A stretch of 64,000 nucleotides of DNA, taken from Ottelia alismoides (lineage: Eukaryota; Streptophyta; Magnoliopsida; Alismatales; Hydrocharitaceae). Shown piece by piece: positions 12,785 through 24,500 of the stretch. The DNA is taken from NCBI GenBank assembly GCA_037367405.1, contig JAZKJV010009331.1, forward strand, positions 1,550,001 to 1,614,000, in the 5' to 3' direction. The translations under genes were made by a program, and so were the position numbers. A model generated the notes under the pieces. That model was not told the DNA's origin. It saw nothing but the letters and a program-made list of their open reading frames with translations, and made no database searches. Positions within the stretch are counted from its first letter, which is position 1; the number at the start of each line of letters is the position of its first letter.

Positions 12785-13180
12785 AAGTACGAGTTATGGA
12801 TAAAGTATATATGGAATATATACACGCCCCCCTATAGTTAGCTCAAACGATGTCCTCAGAGTCAAGAGCGATGAAGAAGACATAACTCGTGCTTAGTATA
12901 GGGAAGTGAAAAGGAAGGCTATATACAAAGACGAATAAATGAATAGAACTCAAGAGGATCTCGGCTTTTCCCCCTATACTTCGGATCAAATAGTCCTAAG
13001 TATAGCAGACTGTACACTAAGGGAAAACCGAGTGAAGAATGTACAGGGTCTACCCCCCCATACTTAGGGTAAAATATCCCTATGTATAGGCAACAAAAAC
13101 AGGGGTAAAATGAATCAAAAGAATACCCGAGAGTACTACATCCCCCCTATACTTAGGGTAAAGTACACCCTAAGTATAGC
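12785..13180 (-). other. Hairpin and polypurine-like array of element C
   Basis: Four inverted repeats with CTATACTTAGG / CCTAAGTATAG arms lie here. The clearest has a perfect 12-bp stem, 13147-13158 with 13168-13179, and a 9-nt loop. Others are near 12831-12901, 12971-13006 and 13067-13096. On the element's sense strand the second arm of each is followed directly by five or six G residues, giving copies of the AAGTATAGGGGGG polypurine tract. A further arm at 12785-12799 (AAGTACGAGTTATGG) can pair with 12880-12894. The array starts about 130 nt after the last pol stop codon. Elements D and F carry the same module. Confidence 0.8.
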
Positions 13181-13310
13181 ATAATCAAAAGATGAGGAAA
13201 GGGATGTGGACTAAAGAATGGAATGATATGGACATCTGGATCTATCCATGTCGGGAGAACAATGATAATGAGGCGTGAGATGCAATAGATGTGAGTCAAA
13301 AAACCACATC

Positions 13311-14485
13311 TCACGCAAACTGAATAGGGGCAACGTCAATGACCCGCGGCTCATGAGCTAGAAATGGCTTGAGTCGCTGGACGTTCACTCGAAAGGTACT
13401 CTCAGAAGACAACTCAGATATATCAATACTTCCATTGTCGTGTACCTTTCTCACAAGATAAGGTCCCTTCCATTTGCTCTGTAGCTTCCCTGGAAATAGA
13501 CGATGCCTAGCATCAAACAGCCATACTCTCTGTCCAGGCTCAAAATGCTTGTGGCTGATATGAGAATCATGCCACTCCTTCACTCTCTCCTTGTACTGTA
13601 TGCTGTTTGAGAAGGCGGTATCACGAAGCTCCTCCAAGGCTGCTAACTCTGCCCTCCTCTGGTCTCCTACATATCTGGATCCAAAAGAATATTTGTAACT
13701 GCCCAAAGTGACCTGTGTCTCAACTCAACAGGTAAATGGCATGGCTTGCCATACACAAGGCGAAAGGGAGATGTACCCAATGGTGTCTTGAAAGACGTCC
13801 AATATGCCCACAAGACCGAGTCCAAAAACTGTGACCAATCCTTTCGGTCAGGGCGGACAACTTTCTGCAATATTGTCTTGATCTCCCTATTCGACACCTC
13901 AGCTAGACCATTCGTCTGTGGATGGTATGGAGTGGCAACTCGATGATCTATACCAAACTCGCTAGCAAGGGCCTTCACCTGGTCGTTGATTGAATGAGAC
14001 CCCCCGTCAGATATCAACACTCGAGGTACCCCGAACCGTGTAATGATATGCTTCCTCAAAAATCGGCAAACAGTCCTGGCATCTGCGGTTCGGGCAGGGA
14101 TGGCCTCAACCCAACGACTCACATAATCAAAGGCCAATAGAATGTACTCAAATCCCTGACTCTTAGGGAATGGACCCATGAAATCGATGCCTCATGCGTC
14201 AAAAACCTCACAGAAGTGAATGGGCTGCATCGGCATCATATCACGCTATCCACAAGTGCCCATCCTCTGACAGTCAGTACACCTCTTCACGAACTCATCA
14301 GAGTCCTTGAAAAGGGTAGGCCACCATAGGCCGGATTGGAGCACTTTCTGTGCCGTTCTCCTCCCAGAGTGATGTCCTCCTGCCTCAAGCTTGTGGCAGT
14401 AAGTGAGGACGCTGTGGTGCTCCTCCTGAGGAATGCACCTACGCCAGACGCTATGCCCTCCTTCATGGTAAAGGATGGGATCCTC
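13311..14485 (-). pseudogene. Element C integrase
   Basis: Integrase at the 3' end of pol, which inserts element cDNA into chromosomes. The zinc-binding domain is at about 14230-14440 (HKLEAGGHHSGRRTAQKVLQ, then CTDCQRMG). The catalytic core is at 13667-14200, with D in GIDFMGPF, D in LISDGGSH and E in NGLAEVSNREIK, followed by ATPYHPQTNG. The C-terminal part is at 13311-13706, ending with GPYLVRKVHDNGSIDI and a stop after APIQFA. The core frame has a TGA where the family has tryptophan (just before GIDFMGPF) and another stop near 14250. The C-terminal part is in a different frame, so an indel lies near 13690. Catalytic residues are present, but the reading frame is broken. Confidence 0.88.
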
Positions 14486-16183
14486 CTAGTGGTAGGACTT
14501 GGCCTTCGCGAGGAAGGTCTCAAGCGTCTGCCTGGGCCAATCTTGTGGAACTTTCTTAGCAACAAGAAAGTTCACAATATCGGCATACCACGGGAGAGAG
14601 GCAATAGCAAGGATCGCCTCATCTGGGAAGGTCTCACAAATAGGATCAATCTGCTCATAATCCTCAAGATGCTCTAATCGGGAGAGATGATCCGCCACCA
14701 CATTCTTGACTCCAGGCTTATCCTTAATCTCTATGTCAAACTCCTAGAGTAGAAGGATCCATCTAGTCAGTCTGGCCTTGGCATCCTCCTTTTCCATGAG
14801 GTACCTGATGGCGGTATGATCAATATACAAGGTCACTCTATATCCAATAATGTACGATCTAAACTTATCTAGGGCGAAGACTACGACTAGCATCTCCTTC
14901 TCTGTGACTGTGTAATTCCGCTGCGCAGAATCCAATGTGCGGCTACCGTAGTGGATAGCAAATGGAACTCCATCCCTCCTCTATCCCAGCACTGCCCCTA
15001 CGGTAAAATCGGAGGCATCCGTCATGCTCTCGAATGGCATAGACCAATCAGGCGGCTGGAGAACAGGAGCCTCAACAACACATCGCTTGAGAGTCTCGAA
15101 GGACGAAAGATACTTGTCATCGACAAGGAACTTGGTGTCTTTCGTGAGCAGGTCAGTCAACGGTCGGGCAATCCTACTGAAATCATGAATGAATCGTCGG
15201 TAGAAACCGACGTACCCCAGGAAAGACCGTAACTGCCGCAAATTGGACGACGGTGCGAGTTTTCTAATGACATCTACCTTGGTCGGATCCACCTCAATGC
15301 CCCTGTTGGAGATGATATGGCCAAGTACCGTCCCTTGAGTCACCATGAAGTGACTCTTCTCCCAAGATAGCACAAGGTGAACCTCTATACATCGCTGAAG
15401 GACTCGGTCTAGGCAGTCAAGATAGGAGTCGAATATGTCATCGTAGACTGAGAAATCATCCATGAAGACCTCCAAGCACTCCCCTACCATGTCTGAAAAG
15501 ATCGACAGCATGCATCTCTGAAAGGTCGCAGGGGCATTGCATAGCTCAAATGGCATGCGTCGGAAGGCGTATGTACCGAAGGGACAGGTAAAGGTAGTCT
15601 TGTCCTGGTCCTCGGGAGCGATGGCCACCTGATTGTAGCCCGAGTACCCATCTAGAAAACAATAGTGGCTCTTCCCTGCCAGTCTCTCAATGATCTGATG
15701 TATAAAGGGCAGGGGGAAATGATCCTTCTTGGTGGCCTGGTTGAGTCATCTGTAATCAACGCAGACTCGCCAAGAAGTGGGTACCCGTGTAGTAATCTCC
15801 TCTCCAGACTTGCTGACCACTGTAGTGATGCCCGACTTCTTGGTCACCACATGCAAAAGGCTGACCCACTTGGAGTCGGAGATGGGGTAGATAAAATCGG
15901 CGCTCCACCATTTCGAAATCTCCTTCATGACAACCTCTCTCAGATTCGGGTTCAGCCGCCGCTGGAACTCACGCAACGGCTTTGCCTCATCTTCGAGATA
16001 GATATGGTGGGAGCACAGGATCAGACTTATCCCCTGGAGATCGGCTATGCTCCATCCTATCGCCTTGCGGTTCTTTTCAAGAACCCCCATCAAACGAGAT
16101 TCCTGCTCTCCAGTCAAATCGACGGAGATAATGACTGGGTACATCTCATGCTCACTCGCAAGGAACCTATACTTCAGCGACAC
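14486..16183 (-). pseudogene. Element C reverse transcriptase and RNase H
   Basis: RT runs from about 16183 to 15200. The N-terminal half (15746-16183) ends at VCVDYR, where a TGA interrupts the usual DYR-LN junction. The palm (14981-15628) contains YSGYNQVAIAPEDQDKTTFTCPFG, CNAPATFQRCM and the catalytic FMDDFS, then SFLGYVGFYRRFI. RNase H follows (SMTDASDFTVGAVLG, NYTVTEKEMLVVVFALDKFRSY, YIDHTAIRYLM) with TAG codons at 14981 and 14744. All segments share one frame, so three point stops are the main damage. The product would copy element RNA into DNA in virus-like particles. The RT signature residues are intact. Confidence 0.9.
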
Positions 16184-17451
16184 AGGAAGCGACTACAGCT
16201 CTGGACAACTGGGTGCTGGTGGATCTGGTCTCTGAAAACTCTGCGTGAACGCTTCAAATCTGCATGGGGGAACTGAAACTCTCTGTCACTCTCTGAATCT
16301 GGAGAAGGCTGCCCTGATGGACTGTCTCTGCTCTGCTTGGCATACCAGTCAAAATCTGACTCCGAGGGATATGTATCATCTAAGGTGGCCTCAGTACCAC
16401 CATAATCACAAAACAAATCAGTATCGCGGTCGATAACCGGCTCTGCTGCCTCAAAAGTATCCTGGACCAGGAATGTGCTCTCCAAGCTCTCCTCTGCTGG
16501 CGTCTCTGCATCAACGGACACTGAAGGTGAGAGGATGGCATGTGCATCTAGGTCTGCCCAAACTGCCTCGTCATCTGCGATCACAAAGTCGCAGTCCCGG
16601 TGGATGTCTGGCCCGGCATCTGTCATCTGCTCTGTATCGGAAGTAGTCTCTGGGCATGCTCTGTCTCTGGCTCTGCTGTCCTTGACTGTATCTATTTGTA
16701 CACTTTCGCCCTCGACGCGAAAGTATACCTTCCTGCTATCATGGTCAGTCACTGCCTTGGCTGTGGCCAAGAACGGGCGACCGATAATGATGGGGGTATC
16801 GGTCACCGACTTAGCAATCTCCATGTCCAACACTACGAAGTCCACGGGGAATTGCAGGCCCTGAATCGTGACGATAACATCCCTCACCAACCCCTTCGGC
16901 CTCTTGACAGATCGATCAGCAAACTGAAGGACTGTCCTGCTCTGTCGAAGAGTACCCAACTCGAAGCGGTTGAGAATGGCTGCCGGAAGTAGGTTGATCG
17001 ACGATCCGTTATCTAATAGAGTACGGTCGAACCTCTGCTCTTTGATGTGGCATCTGACATACGGGGCTCCAGAATCTGGCCTCTTGGCCGACAGACGGTT
17101 CTGGATCGCGAAACAAGTAGCTCTCGTCAACATATGAATCTCTGAATGGTGGTTCCTCCACTTCCTCCTAATTGTAGTCCTGTCTCTAAGTGAACGTTGG
17201 AGTAGAGGGATGTGCTGCAAAGCCTCCTGAAGAGTCAGCTGAATGTGAAAATGGTCTATCATCTGCTGGCTGAACTCTTCTTGCTGTCTCTTTTTGGGAT
17301 TTTCAATTTTCTTCCCCTTTCCCATCTGAAGAGCTCTAGGGAAGGGGATCACAGGGTCCTTCTCAGATGAAGGACTAGGAACTGGTCTGAGCTGCTCGAC
17401 GGCAGGATCCACACATACATCATGCACCATAGTGGGACCATAAGAAAACAA
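16174..17451 (-). CDS. Element C gag C-terminal end, protease and acidic linker
   Basis: A 425-codon uninterrupted frame. The N-terminal part contains LTLQEALQHIPLLQRSLRD, which corresponds to the last conserved gag block of Athila elements. The aspartic protease follows with active-site segment TLLDNGSSINLLP, a middle strand QFADRSVKRPKGLVRDV, and the second conserved segment PIIIGRPFLATAKAV. The remaining 180 residues are acidic (many D, E and S) and lead towards RT. It processes the gag-pol polyprotein in this family. The first codons overlap the preceding frame at 17349-17451, where an indel separates it from the upstream linker. Part of a polyprotein, so the ATG at 17451 is not a true start. 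Confidence 0.8.
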   Translation of the reverse strand: MFSYGPTMVHDVCVDPAVEQLRPVPSPSSEKDPVIPFPRALQMGKGKKIENPKKRQQEEFSQQMIDHFHIQLTLQEALQHIPLLQRSLRDRTTIRRKWRNHHSEIHMLTRATCFAIQNRLSAKRPDSGAPYVRCHIKEQRFDRTLLDNGSSINLLPAAILNRFELGTLRQSRTVLQFADRSVKRPKGLVRDVIVTIQGLQFPVDFVVLDMEIAKSVTDTPIIIGRPFLATAKAVTDHDSRKVYFRVEGESVQIDTVKDSRARDRACPETTSDTEQMTDAGPDIHRDCDFVIADDEAVWADLDAHAILSPSVSVDAETPAEESLESTFLVQDTFEAAEPVIDRDTDLFCDYGGTEATLDDTYPSESDFDWYAKQSRDSPSGQPSPDSESDREFQFPHADLKRSRRVFRDQIHQHPVVQSCSRFLCR

Positions 17452-17984
17452 ACCCTTTCCTTTATTTCTAGAAGTGTTCCGAGATACATAAGCAAAAGGA
17501 AAACTACAGGACTCTCAGAAAAACTATTGGCATCAACACCACCCTCGGCTAGAAGACTTGCGGCCTCAGTACTGTGCTCTGGCTCGGCAACATGGGTGGC
17601 CTCAGTACCACCTTCTCCAACAGGTGAAATGGTGGCCTCAGTACTGCCGGTGGGATCAGCATCCGTGGTGGCATCAGTACCACCGTCATCATCTCTAGCG
17701 GCCTCAGTACCGCTCTCCTCCTCGCCTAGTGCTTTGGAAGTATCCTCAGGGTGTCGCTCAGACGAGTCGCCGCCTGCTGGCATCCTACCGCTCCTAAGTG
17801 TGATAAAATCAGTATCAAACAAATATGCAGACATATCTCCAAATGTATAACTAGGAGTTGCATACTCAGTGCAAACTACCTGCTCAGACTTCCTCTTAAG
17901 GTTGTTGGGATTTGGCTCGATCTGGGCAGGGATGGCGGCCTTCCCTCTCACTATGTCCCGCATCTCCTGGTGGAACTCATTCAT
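17349..17984 (-). pseudogene. Element C gag-protease linker with TEA repeats
   Basis: A 211-codon open segment of the element C polyprotein. It starts with an amphipathic NEFHQEMRDIVRGK stretch just after a TAG that probably replaced CAG (ATF-stop-QEM). The centre is low complexity, with repeated TEA or TDA motifs. The last roughly 55 residues (after about position 17510) are out of frame with the family pattern, because the protease frame takes over. No enzymatic domain is recognised. It probably forms a flexible spacer between gag and protease. Confidence 0.6.
17563..17710 (-). repeat. Imperfect 36-bp (12-residue) tandem repeat
   Basis: The block GCCTCAGTAC recurs at 17563, 17599, 17635, 17671 (one change) and 17701, spaced 36, 36, 36 and 30 bases. 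On the coding strand each unit gives a TEA or TDA tripeptide flanked by glycine, serine and alanine. A single further copy of the same block lies at about 16389 in the acidic linker after the protease. Confidence 0.75.
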
Positions 17985-20051
17985 CTCCTGTTAGAATGTA
18001 GCCTGCTGATATGTGAGGAGGGCTATGTCATCCAAGGCGGGGTTCTCATAGGATGGCCCATGAGAACCTGACGGGTAGCCTCTCTTGAAGTGAGGCTGTT
18101 GCTACTGCTGCTGTGTTTGAGAGGGGTAAGACTTTGGATGATGCTGCGGTTGATGAGGCTGATCACGCCTCCAAGACTGTCCCTGCTGATAGGGATGAGG
18201 ACCATACGACTGTGACTGTTGCGGCTGCTGCTGAGTGTATGCTGGGGGCTGGTGTTGCTGGTGATCCCTCTGATGGTTGTATTGGGCACCCTGTCCTGAC
18301 GGCTGCTGCTGGGGCTGGGCACCTCCGATCGCCCAACGGAATCCGGGATGGTCTCGTCAGATACCGGGCTGGGTACCAAATCCCGTTGACATCCATCAAC
18401 GGCTCTGAATCATACTGGGGTGACAGGAGCACTGCCAGAGGCTGATCCGGCTAGTATACCACCATATGAGTGTCAGTGGATGGTGGTGCTTGGTAGGAAA
18501 GCTGCGGCTGCTGGTACGGCTCCACCTGTACAAGATGGACCTGTCTAGGTTGCTCGTAGGAGCTGGAGCACTGGGATGAGTTGATGCTGCTGCTAGGATC
18601 GCCTCGTGCCTGAAGATGGGGATGGGAAGCCGTATGTGCCTCCTGGAGACACATGAGTTGTGTCTTCAGGTCACTCAGAGTCTGTGCCATCTGCTCCATC
18701 TGTGTGATGCCCTGGCACTGCTTCTTCTCAATAATCTCCATTCGGTTCAGCTTCTCACTGATAATCCCCATGTCTGCGGCTGAACTCTCGGCCTGTGCTG
18801 CTACCGCTGACGAACTGGATGGTCCGGCGTCAACCCGTGCTATCCTCTGGTACTACACGGTCTGTGGCTGCTGGCGTCCCTGTGTGTACAATATGGTCTG
18901 GGACATGACCATGTAGTTCTCAGCCATCTCCTCGTAGATGGCCCAGACCTGATCGTGATCCTTGGTGAAATAGGACCCGCCACAAGAAGCATTCACCAAG
19001 CCCTGAAGCTCTGGTGTCAGCCTGCTGAAGAAGCTCTGAACAAGGTTCGGCTTCGAAATGTTATGGTGCGAGCATCTATCGGTCAGCTCACGGAACCTCT
19101 CCCATGCCTTGTGGATCTGCTCATTGGGGAGAATGGAGAAGTTGCTGATCAGGGCTCTAGCTCCGTTCGTCCGCTCGAGTGGATAGTACTTGTGTAAGTA
19201 CTCGGTGTGGAGCTGCTCCCAGGTGTAGACAAACATCCCCAGATGCTTCAGCCAGGTGGTTGCTCTGTCTGCTAAGGAGAAGGGGAAGGCAATCATCCGT
19301 ATGGTATCCTGGTCCACCTGACGGTCGTGGACTATGCTGCAGATCATCAAAAACTCCTGAAGGTGGAGATGGGGCTCCTCTGTGGCCAGCCCATGGAATC
19401 GGGGGAGGAGCTGCAAAGTGTTCGGGGGGGAACTTGAAGTCCCCCACGATGGCTGGTAAAACATCCCAGTGATGCATCAAGGTAGATCCGGGGTTGTGTA
19501 ACTCCTGCATCGGTCTCGGTGGATCTGCTGCTGCTGCGGCTGCTGCGGTGGCTATCGCATGGTCGGTTATCCTCGGCCCGTCTCCTGGCTCGCGCTGCTC
19601 GCGATCTGCTCTCAACTACTCCATCACATGCCTCATGTCCAACATGAATGCTCCCTGATCCCTCAACTACTGATGAACTATCTCGAGGGAGGCGATCAGG
19701 GTGGAGTTGATCGCACCCTGGTCCGTAATGAATGTCTGATCATGCTGGGGACCTCTGGTGCGATCGTCACTACTGCCGGCCATGGTCTCTGCAAAAGCAA
19801 AAGACCCAAACTCTGGTGCGATCATCTGATTGTCTCTCCTCTGGCACTGGTATCTCGGACTCAGAAGAAGGGGAATCGAGGGGGAACAGGGTGGCGTCGA
19901 ACTCGGGTTCTGAGAGCGGGTCTCGGCTCTCGCGAACCAACCTAGATGAGCGGGTAGACGTGCTGGAAAGCGGTGCAGTCAGAGGCTGCCTAAGAGACCG
20001 TCTGCCCATCATCTTGATCTGGCGAGTTGTGCGGATGAGATCTGGTAACAA
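17985..20051 (-). pseudogene. Element C gag
   Basis: Gag forms the particle that packages element RNA. A basic, serine-rich N-terminus begins at about 20009 (MGRRSLRQPL). The retrotransposon gag core is at 18853-19464, with RMIAFPFSLADRATTWL, YYPLERTNGARALISNF and AWERFRELTDRC. A coiled-coil-like segment is at 18650-18771 (MGIISEKLNRMEIIEKKQCQG). A glutamine/histidine/proline-rich tail follows at 18000-18320. Damage includes a frame change at the run of Gs near 19423-19430, a TAG inside a glutamine run near 18110, and a TAG just before 17984. No CCHC zinc knuckle was seen. The frames of N-terminus and core differ, so at least one indel lies between them. Confidence 0.82.
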
Positions 20052-21502
20052 CTATGATCACATGCAAACCCCTGATTCACCAATGCAATGCGAGCTGAAG
20101 ACCATAAAGGCTCGGTCAATTAACTTGTCAATTTTATTTGGTGATCAGTAAGGATAGTAGAGCGATTACGTGACCTTTTGGGCAACCCGATATTTTCTCA
20201 ACCGACTGTCCCATACAGAAAGAGCCGGTAATCAGTCGAGAAGAATATCAAAGGGCTCTACCTAGTGTATGGGTCACTCTCTCGTGCAAGCAAACCAGAC
20301 AACGAGGGGGTTGCTCTCCCCAAGAGAAATTTTTCGGTGATCGTCTTTTAGGGTCGATAGAGTTAGCAGTCCAAAAATTTATGATTTCTCTTTTTAGGTA
20401 TGTTTCAATAATAAAACAAAATCGCCTAACGAATTTTTCGGTTCTCCTGGTTATTAAGTCCAAAAATCAGGGGGGAGAAGTCGAAAAAGCCGATGCGTGA
20501 TGAAATCAATGATGCATGCAGAGTAAGAAATGCGTACCTGACTCCAGCAGTCTACTTGCAAAATGATCCGCATAGTATTGAAAGACTGAAAATAAACTAC
20601 CTAAATGGTGCAGGCAGAAAACCGAGTCCCTAAATAGCAATTCTACTCGAAAGAACAACTAGTCGATCACCAGCCTCCAATCCAAAGACTCCGGTCTCGT
20701 TCCACCCCTCCTCCTCCCGAAAAATCTGGTTCAGGAGCAGCGCTTGGCAGGGTGGGATGCGACACATAGGCTCGAAGGAAGTGAGTCAACTATTTTATTA
20801 ATCTTTTATTATAGGTCCAATTACCGAACTATAGGAATAGGCAGATATATTAGGGTGCTTGGATCCTATGTATTACGTCACAATCAAGTAGTAAATCCTA
20901 CGGCTAGGGGCTCGAGAAATTTGCGAGAAACCGGAAAAGGCAGTAAAGAAAACAAAACCGTGAAAAACCGCGAAGAAAACTAAGGGGTCCCCCGAGCACA
21001 CCGGTTCTCGGCGAAACAGACCCCGAGAGTGTCTAAGAAAGTCTGAGTGTCCTGTTGTCCCTGTATTATTACAATAGTTCAAATGTTGCAGAAAATAAAA
21101 CTAACTACTCTAACTACTCCTCCCACACTCAGCTGCCTCCTCGCGCTCTCCTGCAGCTCCGTGCAGAAGGGAGCCGCCTCCGATCACCGCGGTTGCGCCG
21201 GCTCCTCGAAAGTAGTCGCCTCAATCCTCGGGCCCTCGCAAGAAAACAGAAAAGTGTGTCAAGCCAGATAAAATAAAACATATAAAGCAAATAAAATAAA
21301 CAAGGATATATGTGCAAAAAAGCAAACAAAACTAAACAAGCAAGAGAAATCAAAAACAAAATAAAAGAAAAGAAAAGAAAAGAAATAGAAAATAAAATAA
21401 AAATAAAAAGCCGCAAAAAGCTGCGAACTCTGAAAGAGTCGTGGAAAGCCGCGAAAAAGAAAACAAAATAAGAAGAAAAATAAACTGACTACTAACCCGT
21501 GC
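20052..21502 (-). other. Element C 5' leader, non-coding
   Basis: About 1.45 kb between the primer-binding site and gag. Open frames on either strand are short and not conserved. Parts correspond to the element F leader (53881-55348), for example the cggtcaattaacttgtcaat block near 20115 and the agtgtgcgggtcgctctctcg-like block near 20265. The region near 21290-21420 is A-rich (AAAATAAA repeats). Confidence 0.55.
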
Positions 21503-21520
21503 TCCCTAGTAACGGCGCCA
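21503..21520 (-). other. Element C primer-binding site (tRNA-Asp type)
   Basis: On the minus strand the sequence begins TGGCGCCGTT, a perfect match to the first ten bases complementary to the plant tRNA-Asp 3' end, followed by a diverged ACTAGGGA. Three bases separate it from the LTR. It primes first-strand synthesis. Confidence 0.8.
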
Positions 21521-21523
21521 TTC

Positions 21524-24500
21524 TGATGAGCCGCCCGAACAACCAAGGTAAATCAGGTATATCTGCAGTTGTTGCGACCTTAGTCATGCGGGACTCAAAG
21601 CTCAACAAGAAAAATTATTAGACCACCAATAAGAGATAAAAAATACGAGAAAATCCAAGTAGCGGTCTCGCTAGGATATTAACCTGGTATAGCGACCAGG
21701 GTCGGACTCAGGGAGCACGTGATGGCCTAGCGGCCTACGAAGTAGTCGAGAAATAAATAAAACAACAACAAGAAATTTTTGGTGGATTTTTAATATTTTT
21801 ATATTTTTTTGAATTTTTAATTATAAAGAAAAATAAGAAAACAAGGAAACAAGCAACATTGACTAATTATTTAAACACACAAAATTAATCCAAAAATTCA
21901 AACAAAAATATTTTTATGTTTTTTTTATATTTTTTACTGTTTTTGGTGAATTTTTGAATATTTTATGATTTTTATAGAATTTTATAAAAATAAAATAAGA
22001 CTGAAAACCAAAGACACTGTCTAGTCAGGCTTCTACAACCATTTAAAGATATTAAATGGTTGTTTCAAGGCTGGAGGTAATTTTCCTGTAAAGTATGAAT
22101 AAAAAGGAATAATCAGGAAAAAGAAATATTATTTTTTGGTTTTTCTATGAATTATTAGAATTTTTATAAGTTTTTCAGTGTTTTTCTATTTTTATAATTT
22201 TTGTAAATCCAAAAATGACCAAAATTGGTCAAAAAATCAAGCACAACAATTTGGATGATATTTGTGAAAATACTAAAAGGCCTCCAAAAATTTCCCAAAA
22301 ATTAGTGAAAATTCTACACAGTGGCGAGAGCCACGTGTCAAATTTTCACGTAATTTGGATGATATTTGGTATTTTATTTACGACAAATACAAGCCCACAG
22401 TCACATGGACCTATTTGTCATAAAAATATACTCCGAGGGCCTAAATGTAACAAAACTAGAAATGTAGGGGGTCCAGGTGCAAAAAGACCAGGTTTGCACG
22501 CGCGAAGCACGTGAACTGGGCACTTAGGGACCTAAATGTAAATAAAATAGTTCCGAGGGCTTTTTAGCAACAGGTTCTAAAAGTCCAGGGCACTCTTTGC
22601 AATTAACCCAAGAAATTCGGCACATGTGGAAATAAAACACTCACAGGGGTATATGTGCAAATACTAACAAGATATTTTCATTCATGAACAACAATAAACT
22701 ACAGGCCCATACATGCAATTTCACCAAGAAATCACGCGTCGAAGCACGTGTGCCACAACATATAGGGGTAGAAATGCAAATACTAAAAAGTACCAGGCCC
22801 TCTATGCAATTTACCAAACTAAAATAAACTTGATAAAATATTTACGGGACTGAATATTAAAGACTAAAAGACTAAGGGCCTAAGGGTATATTACCCTTTA
22901 TTCGCAGATGGACCGGGGTGGCGCCACATGGCTGATCAGACGGCTGGAGTCGAGGGCACCTCTCCTCTGCAATGGACAGTGGAGATTGCACCACATAGCG
23001 ATCGGACGGTGCGGGTGCGTGGCGCCTCTTCGTATAAGTGAACGGCCCAGATCAAATCTGGCACTCCGGGGTCGAACGAACGGCCGAGGAGGTTCCTGGA
23101 AGAACTCCTCGCCGACGAGCTTTGTCGGATGACTGTGAACGCGCTGGGCCTCCGCAAGAGCTGCTAATGATCGGAATCGATTCACCGGAGCCTCCCGCGT
23201 CTGAAGAACCGAAGAGCCCAGGCGACAACGGCGGAGCTGAAGCTCCTGCGCTGAAGGTGGAGGACCTCATATGGTCCTCCTCGGACCTGCAAAATGGCAC
23301 CGAACGACTGTTGGGTCGAGGGCAAAGTGCCTCGACCCAGTTAGGAGCGAAGTGGGGGGTCGGCGCGTCGTGGTGGATGAGCTCCGACGACGCGACGACG
23401 GAGGAGCTCGACTCTCAGTTCTTGTGCGAACTGGGTTGGATGAAGGGGAGAAGAATGTGCGAAGGAGTGAGCCGAAGGTGATGGTGTCGTCCGATGGTCG
23501 AAAGGTGGTCGAAGATGGTCGGAATCGACAGTCGAAAGTGAACGGGCGATTTGGGTGTAACTCGAAATTAGCTAACACTAAAGGGAACTAAGGTTACCTG
23601 ATGGTCGAGGTCGATTAGGAAGAAGCTGCTGAAGCTTCTGGTCCTTGCCTCGAGAGCCGTCGATGCCCGAGGCTCGAGCACTAGGCAGAGGGCGGCGCAT
23701 GGTGGCGCTAGGTCGCCAGATCAATGGTCTGAGCACTCCCTCCTCGCTGCGACACTACCCTCAGCTCGCTGTCACTCAAGAGAGAGCTATGGAGGTCCTG
23801 GGGTGGAGAATGCGGAGCCAAATATGCTGGAATCGTGCGGCGGAGCTGAGCATTTAAGTGGCTAGGGGTCCGAGAAGATGGGAGTCGGGTGACTCGATCG
23901 GAGCGCGGATCCCCAAAACCTCGCTCAGGCGTGGATCAAGGATGAACACAGATGGATTATGACCCGGGATTTACGGATTTGGAGCTCGGATCAAGTGGCG
24001 ATAATTTGGAGAAATCGGGTCGGGGCACTGGATACGCGGGTCTGTGGTCCAGGGGGGAGAGTTGATCGGGGGGTCAACATCCCCCGTGGACCAATAAGAG
24101 TTGGCCACGTCAGAATGATTTAGAAATTAAAAATAAAATAGTAAATGGCTGATTTAAGAAAAACTCAAAACATGAAAAATATTTATTTCTTTATAAACTA
24201 TTTTTTGTGATTTTTATTTATTTTTTGAAATAAAAATTAATATTTACAATATAGTACTATATACATAGGTATATATAATATTGAATTTTTAATTTTTATT
24301 TTTAATTATTTATTTTTGTACATTTTTATTCCAATTTTATATTTTATTTATTTACAAGATAAAATTTAGAATATTTTGGTATTTTTATTTTATTTTTATT
24401 ATTTAATTACAAGGGTAAAATAAATAGTTATATACATTTATATACATGGTATATATACAATGTTTCTTTTGATTTTTATTTTTTTTCTTTTTATTTTATT

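Noticed and set aside
18113..18445. Plus-strand frames opposite element C gag and protease (for example 15665-16276, 16475-16864, 19559-19945)
   Set aside because: Shadows of the minus-strand gag-pol frame, which has recognisable domains.
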